Positions 61,854 to 64,000 of a stretch of DNA of 64,000 bases are shown in pieces; the stretch's first letter is position 1; the number at the start of each line of letters is the position of its first letter. The translations under genes and the position numbers were made by a program. The stretch is taken from NCBI GenBank assembly GCA_022616435.1, contig JAKEET010000154.1:23704-87703 (forward strand), given 5' to 3'. The notes beneath the pieces are model-generated. The model saw only the letters and a list, made by a program, of their open reading frames with translations. It had not been told where the DNA came from and ran no database searches. This stretch comes from Gemmataceae bacterium. Lineage in GTDB: Bacteria > Planctomycetota > Planctomycetia > Gemmatales > Gemmataceae.

Positions 61854-61888
61854 AAGACTTCCGAAGCCGCGAGGACTTCGGAAGTCTT
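61854..61888. repeat. AGACTTCCGAAG palindrome, copy 2
   Basis: AAGACTTCCGAAG and CTTCGGAAGTCTT face each other around CCGCGAGGA. Matches the copy at 43359-43393. It lies upstream of the ABC ATPase gene. Confidence 0.85.
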
Positions 61889-61961
61889 ATTAGGAATTGT
61901 ACGCGGGACGGGGCAAGAGTGTTCAGCTGGTTTCGCGTCACGGGGCGGCGGCGCCGAGGTG

Positions 61962-63074
61962 CTATTCCAGCAGGCGCTCCAGCTCCGGGCCGCGAGCATT
62001 GAGCGACACCACCTTGCCGTCGCGACCGACCAGGATGGCCCGCGGGATCGACAGCACGCCGTAGTGGCCGGCGAGCGATGTGGGCTCGTCGGGCTCGTCG
62101 TGCATCCACGGCCAGGGGAGCATGCGTTTTTCCATGAACCTGGTCGGCGCTTCGATGCCCTGGTCGGTGCTGATGGCGATGATCTCGAAGCCGCGCTCGT
62201 GGTAGGCCTCGTACATCTTCTGCATGTTGGGGATCTCGCCGATGCACGGCCGGCACCAGGTCGCCCAGAAATCGACGAGCACGACCTTGCCCTTGAGCTT
62301 GGCCAGGTCAAAGTCCTTGCCGTCCGCGGTCTTGCCTTTGTCGTCCATGGTCTTGCCCGGCAACTGGATGCGCCGGACGCAGCCCTCGAACATGCGGCTC
62401 AGACCGGCCACCTTCGGGTCCGCGGCGGCGGCCATGAGCTTGGCGAAGTCGCGGTAAATGGGAATCGTGTTGTCGGCGTCCCGCGTTTCCAGCGTGTAAG
62501 CGACCATGGTCGCGAGCTGGGCCTCGCGCTTGGACAGCTTCGGCCCCAGGTCTTTCAGGTATTTCTTGAAGTCTTCGACCGTGGCGTCCCGTTCCGCGGG
62601 ACTGGCGCGGGCGATGGTCTTGGCCCGGAATTCGATGATGTCCACCGGCGTGGCCAGGGAGACGCTCACCTCGTAGCTGCCGGTCAGCTTGAAGGTTCCC
62701 ATGGGGCTGGGGAAGGTGGTGGCGATGAGGCGATGCTTGCCGTCCTCGGCGGCCTTGTAGATGATGCGGGCATTGGGATAGCCGCCGCCGTCGTCATCGG
62801 CGGCCACCGGCTTGCCGTCGGCGTTCTCCAGGCGGAGATACGGGTCGACCTCGGTGCTTGTCATCTCGATGCGGTAGGTCTTGCCGGCTTCGAGCTTGAT
62901 CGAATGGGCCTTGGCGAAGGCGCCGCGGATGACCTTGTCCTTGTTGTCCTCGTCGGTCAGCATGCCTTTCCTGGCGTAGATCGGTTTCTGGTCTGCGTCT
63001 TGGGCGCGGGCAACGCCGGCGCCGGCCGACGCCAGGCCGGCCGCCAAGCAGGTCGTGATGATGAACGCTCTCAT
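61962..63074 (-). CDS. Secreted thioredoxin-like (TlpA-type) protein
   Basis: 370 residues. A signal peptide (FIITTCLAAGLASAGAGVARA) precedes a beta-rich region of about 100 residues, a helical linker and a C-terminal thioredoxin fold (about 230-370) with VVLVDFWATWCRPCIGE, so the redox motif is CRPC. Such TlpA-type proteins reduce disulfides outside the cytoplasm. It heads the minus-strand set containing the ABC genes, though a 131-base gap separates them. Confidence 0.9.
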   Translation of the reverse strand: MRAFIITTCLAAGLASAGAGVARAQDADQKPIYARKGMLTDEDNKDKVIRGAFAKAHSIKLEAGKTYRIEMTSTEVDPYLRLENADGKPVAADDDGGGYPNARIIYKAAEDGKHRLIATTFPSPMGTFKLTGSYEVSVSLATPVDIIEFRAKTIARASPAERDATVEDFKKYLKDLGPKLSKREAQLATMVAYTLETRDADNTIPIYRDFAKLMAAAADPKVAGLSRMFEGCVRRIQLPGKTMDDKGKTADGKDFDLAKLKGKVVLVDFWATWCRPCIGEIPNMQKMYEAYHERGFEIIAISTDQGIEAPTRFMEKRMLPWPWMHDEPDEPTSLAGHYGVLSIPRAILVGRDGKVVSLNARGPELERLLE

Positions 63075-63212
63075 GGGGACTCCTGAAACGCTGCCGCGAC
63101 AGCTGCCGCGGCAAAGAATTGACGGGGCCGCTCGGCGAAAATAACGGGCATTCCGCGATCACGTTGGTATATTGATTTCCATCCACGGCATCGATTTCCA
63201 GGAGAGAAAACC

Positions 63213-63935
63213 ATGACACGCTGGCTGCATGTGGCGAGTTTCGTCGTGATCGGCGCCGGGGCGGCGCCGGCCGCCGCGCAGGACAACACCCCGCCGGCCG
63301 GCTTCACGGCCCTGTTCAACGGCAAGGACCTGACCAACTGGCAAGGGTTGATGATGGCCCCGGAGGCGCCCAAGGGAGACAAGAAGCCGCGCTCGATCCC
63401 GGCCTGGCTCGTCAAGATGAGCTCCGCGGAACGGGCCGCCAAGCAGAAGGCGGCCAACGACAAGGTGCTGCCGCACTGGACGATCACCAACGGCGTCATC
63501 GAATACGACGGCAAGGGCAACAACCTGCAGACCGTGAAGGCCTATGGGAATTTCGAGCTGTACGTCGATTGGAAGATCCACCCCAAGGGCGACAGCGGCA
63601 TCTACCTGCGCGGCAACCCGCAGGTGCAGATCTGGGACGGGGCGGTGAACAAGGAAGGCTCCGCCGGTCTGTACAACAACCAGAAACACGCGCGCACGCC
63701 GCTCGTCAACGCCGACCGGCCGGCGGGCGAGTGGAACACCTTCTGGATCAAGATGGTCGGCGACCGGGTGACGATCAAGCTGAACGGCAAGCTGGTGGTC
63801 GACGACACGCCGCTGGAGAACTACTGGCATCGCGGCCAGGCGCTGCCGGCGCGCGGCCCGATCGAGCTGCAGCACCACGGCGCTCACCTGTGGTTCAAGA
63901 ACATCTACGTGAAGGAGCTGCCGGATTCCCAGTAG
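63213..63935 (+). CDS. DUF1080 (3-keto-disaccharide hydrolase domain) secreted protein
   Basis: 240 residues with a signal peptide (VASFVVIGAGAAPAAAQ). The DUF1080 lectin-like fold shows FTALFNGKDLTNWQG, FELYVDWKIHPKGDSGIYLR and the C-terminal GPIELQHHGAHLWFKNIYV. This domain, abundant in planctomycetes, has been linked to 3-keto-glycoside hydrolysis. It is divergent from the TlpA-like gene. Confidence 0.92.
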   Translation: MTRWLHVASFVVIGAGAAPAAAQDNTPPAGFTALFNGKDLTNWQGLMMAPEAPKGDKKPRSIPAWLVKMSSAERAAKQKAANDKVLPHWTITNGVIEYDGKGNNLQTVKAYGNFELYVDWKIHPKGDSGIYLRGNPQVQIWDGAVNKEGSAGLYNNQKHARTPLVNADRPAGEWNTFWIKMVGDRVTIKLNGKLVVDDTPLENYWHRGQALPARGPIELQHHGAHLWFKNIYVKELPDSQ

Positions 63936-63937
63936 GG

Positions 63938-63961
63938 ACGAAGCGAGCCGCTTCGTCTACG
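63938..63961. repeat. GAAGCGAGCCGCTTCGTCTAC element after the DUF1080 gene
   Basis: GACGAAGCGAGCCGCTTCGT includes an inner palindrome GAAGCGAGCCGCTTC and matches 32516-32539. It directly follows the DUF1080 stop codon. Confidence 0.78.
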
Positions 63962-63968
63962 GTTGGCG

Positions 63969-64000
63969 CTAGCGCCGCCGATGCTTCTTCCGCTTGCCGC
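63969..64000 (-). CDS. 3' end of a minus-strand gene (runs off the right edge)
   Basis: On the minus strand the last bases read GKRKKHRRR followed by TAG at 63971-63969. A short basic tail before a stop, next to the DUF1080 3' end, fits the end of a convergent gene. There are too few codons to be sure. Confidence 0.3.
   Translation of the reverse strand, partial: GKRKKHRRR

Noticed and set aside
383..63961. CRISPR array
   Set aside because: The repeats are inverted pairs of many families at irregular spacing, with no run of equal spacers and no cas genes.
1..64000. tRNA or rRNA genes
   Set aside because: None seen by eye; a tRNAscan-SE and Infernal run would be needed to exclude small RNAs.

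Overview
The window looks like a chromosomal segment of a GC-rich planctomycete, probably from or near the Gemmatales. This rests on gene content: a DUF1501 secreted protein, a planctomycete cytochrome c plus DUF1587 gene, Tat-exported Gfo/Idh/MocA proteins, a DUF1080 lectin-fold hydrolase, a DUF6807 (PmoA-like) protein, DUF4340 beside a GldFG-type ABC exporter, and a cytochrome b fused to cytochrome c domains. No rRNA, tRNA, CRISPR array or phage structural gene was recognised.

Layout. 1-7.1 kb (+): end of the spc ribosomal operon (rplF end, rplR, rpsE, rplO, secY, adk, map), then a secreted M3/M2-type zinc peptidase. 7.1-12.1 kb (-): phenylalanine/tyrosine breakdown (phhA, hppD, a fumarylacetoacetase-family gene, hmgA, a flavin reductase). 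12.3-18.2 kb: a signalling cluster (Ser/Thr kinase, STAS protein, RpoD-like sigma factor, RsbW-like ATPase, FlgM-like peptide, Fur). 18.2-19.0 kb: a two-gene unit resembling a DUF3990 toxin with its partner. 19-25.8 kb (-): Tat-exported oxidoreductase, AIM24 protein, and the lipid operon rpmF-plsX-fabD-acpP-fabF. 25.9-33.6 kb: HIT protein, dGTPase-like HD protein, YacL-like PIN/TRAM protein, TPR protein, Uma2, DUF6807, acid-ceramidase-like amidase. 33.6-40.3 kb: a patchy accessory stretch with two DUF4058 paralogues, a RelE/ParE-like pair, gene fragments, a wHTH-AAA+ ATPase and a damaged sigma-54 activator. 40.3-53 kb: alpha/beta hydrolase, VOC-YjbR fusion, SMR pump, TIM-barrel protein, cytochrome c-prime, Rieske/cytochrome bc proteins, phosphatase, ArgA, DUF1501, PHP-like metallohydrolase. 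53-64 kb: a truncated RAYT-like transposase joined tail-to-tail to a truncated DUF1587 gene, then a TlpA-like thioredoxin, ABC ATPase, permease, GldG-like protein and DUF4340 protein (-), and a DUF1080 protein (+).

The most striking feature is not a gene. Many spacers carry a palindrome, usually two 15-30 bp inverted arms around a short loop, and neighbouring spacers carry palindromes of different sequence families. Some lie inside genes in frame (dGTPase-like gene, the 5' end of the peptidase gene). One family, with core GCCGTTTCGCGCTCGC, recurs at several sites and flanks the RAYT-like gene, linking that family to a Y1 transposase. Two places show convergent genes both cut at one junction, which reads as deletion scars.
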